Shown here piece by piece: positions 63,342 to 64,000 of a stretch of DNA of 64,000 bases. The number at the start of each line of letters is the position of its first letter. Position 1 is the first letter of the stretch. Source of the stretch: an uncultured Prevotella sp. (lineage in GTDB: Bacteria; Bacteroidota; Bacteroidia; Bacteroidales; Bacteroidaceae); the NCBI GenBank assembly GCA_905236455.1, contig CAJOPT010000097.1, positions 1-64,000 on the forward strand, given 5' to 3'. A program made the position numbers and the translations under genes. The notes beneath the pieces are model-generated. The model searched no databases. It was not told the origin of the DNA and saw only the letters and a list, made by a program, of their open reading frames with translations.

Positions 63342-64000
63342 ATGACAATACTAACATTATTCGTAATCATCCCCGCATTGATGCTTCTTGGGTTATGGCT
63401 CGCTCGTAATCTCAATCAGGTGCGTGGTGTGATGGTGACAGGCTCCAGTCTCTTACTGCTCCTGTCTATATGGCTGACGATAGATTTCATTCAGCAAAGA
63501 GCTGGTGGCAACACCGACCTTATGCTGCACACCTACAGTGTGGCATGGTTCAAGCCGCTCAACATCTGTTATGCCATCGGCGTTGACGGTATCTCAGTTG
63601 TGATGTTACTGCTATCAAGTATTATTGTCTTTACAGGAACGTTTGCCTCTTGGCAGCTGAAGCCTATGACAAAGGAGTATTTCCTTTGGTTCACACTTCT
63701 GTCAACAGGTGTATATGGTTTCTTCATCTCCGTTGACATGTTCACAATGTTCATGTTCTATGAGGTGGCACTGATACCGATGTATCTGCTTATCGGAGTT
63801 TGGGGAAGCGGTAACAAGGAGTATTCTGCCATGAAGCTTACTCTGATGCTCATGGGAGGATCCGCATTGCTCATCCTTGGTATCCTTGGCATATATTTCT
63901 TCAGTGGGGCTACCACAATGAATGTAAATGAGATAGCTTCTATGCACAATATTCCTGTTCAGGTACAGAAGGTGTTCTTCCCCTTTGTGTTCATAGGTTT
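63342..64000 (+). CDS. nuoM: NADH-quinone oxidoreductase subunit M (partial)
   Basis: The first 219 codons of NuoM, running off the window end with no stop. It begins MTILTLFVIIPALMLLGLWL; YAIGVDGISVVMLLLSSIIV and FMFYEVALIPMYLLIGVWGS (the conserved Glu) are clear NuoM features. A proton-pumping antiporter-like subunit; nuoN is expected next. Confidence 0.95.
   Translation, partial: MTILTLFVIIPALMLLGLWLARNLNQVRGVMVTGSSLLLLLSIWLTIDFIQQRAGGNTDLMLHTYSVAWFKPLNICYAIGVDGISVVMLLLSSIIVFTGTFASWQLKPMTKEYFLWFTLLSTGVYGFFISVDMFTMFMFYEVALIPMYLLIGVWGSGNKEYSAMKLTLMLMGGSALLILGILGIYFFSGATTMNVNEIASMHNIPVQVQKVFFPFVFIG

Noticed and set aside
1-64000. CRISPR arrays, tRNA or rRNA genes, prophage or integrase modules
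   Set aside because: No regularly spaced 23-45-base repeats, cloverleaf-like segments, rRNA stretches, or recombinase/phage proteins were found on reading both strands.

Overview
The window looks like a chromosomal segment of a Bacteroidales bacterium, most probably Prevotella or a close relative. The reasons are: many upstream regions carry the Bacteroidetes promoter pattern (TTTG, about 19-21 bases, TAnnTTTG); L28, L33 and a DUF4295 gene are adjacent; nuoC and nuoD are fused and nuoEFG are absent between nuoCD and nuoH; and there are Na+-NQR, a type IX secretion plug-like protein, Porin_10, TamB, DUF4468 and a TPR/AraC membrane regulator. I see no rRNA, tRNA, CRISPR array, phage module or transposase.

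Layout. 1-5.8 kb: GH57 amylase, RluA-type pseudouridine synthase, a small membrane protein, HD phosphohydrolase, PepD dipeptidase and MenA. 5.8-11.4 kb (minus strand): an outer-membrane porin, a small membrane protein, a DUF4468 protein and UvrB, whose promoter region is tandemly triplicated. 11.7-13.3 kb is an eroded patch: a truncated WYL regulator, a 39-residue ORF and a lipoprotein gene broken by an in-frame amber codon. 13.5-19.3 kb (plus strand): panB, an MFS transporter, a YhcH-family protein, map, tsaD and pncC, then rpmB, rpmG and a 52-codon DUF4295 gene closed by a clear terminator. 19.4-23.3 kb (minus strand): plug-like protein, serS, queC and a secreted protein.

23.4-25.4 kb is almost gene-free. 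It holds a frameshifted DUF3791-like gene butted against a truncated secreted-protein gene, repeated GGATTGCAAATCC-type palindromes, and an 890-bp non-coding element bounded by 74-bp inverted repeats. 25.4-29.9 kb is a very large tamB; 30.1-35.8 kb is nqrABCDEF.

35.9-46.9 kb is the most interesting block. A seven-gene minus-strand operon encodes a barrel protein, imelysin, a di-heme oxidoreductase, a second porin, a monoheme lipoprotein, a Rid-family protein and a CcsB-CcsA heme-attachment protein. It is divergent from a gene fusing a RIC/hemerythrin-like sensor to a LuxR DNA-binding domain. The 410-bp gap between them holds operator-like repeats and a long palindrome with two face-to-face promoter boxes. 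One predicted RNA from that palindrome carries 18 bases complementary to the imelysin leader. I read this as a candidate iron/heme/redox-responsive envelope system with local RNA control; this is inference.

47-49.6 kb: nrdD and nrdG for anaerobic dNTP synthesis, with the nrdD promoter inside a 12-bp inverted repeat. 49.6-55.9 kb: queH with an in-frame repeat insertion, an MscS-type channel with a duplicated promoter segment, a BadF-type kinase, a TPR/AraC regulator and a small protein. 56.1-64 kb: nuoA, B, CD, H, I, J, K, L and the start of nuoM. With nqr, this gives the cell two ion-pumping quinone reductases, feeding the menaquinone made through MenA.
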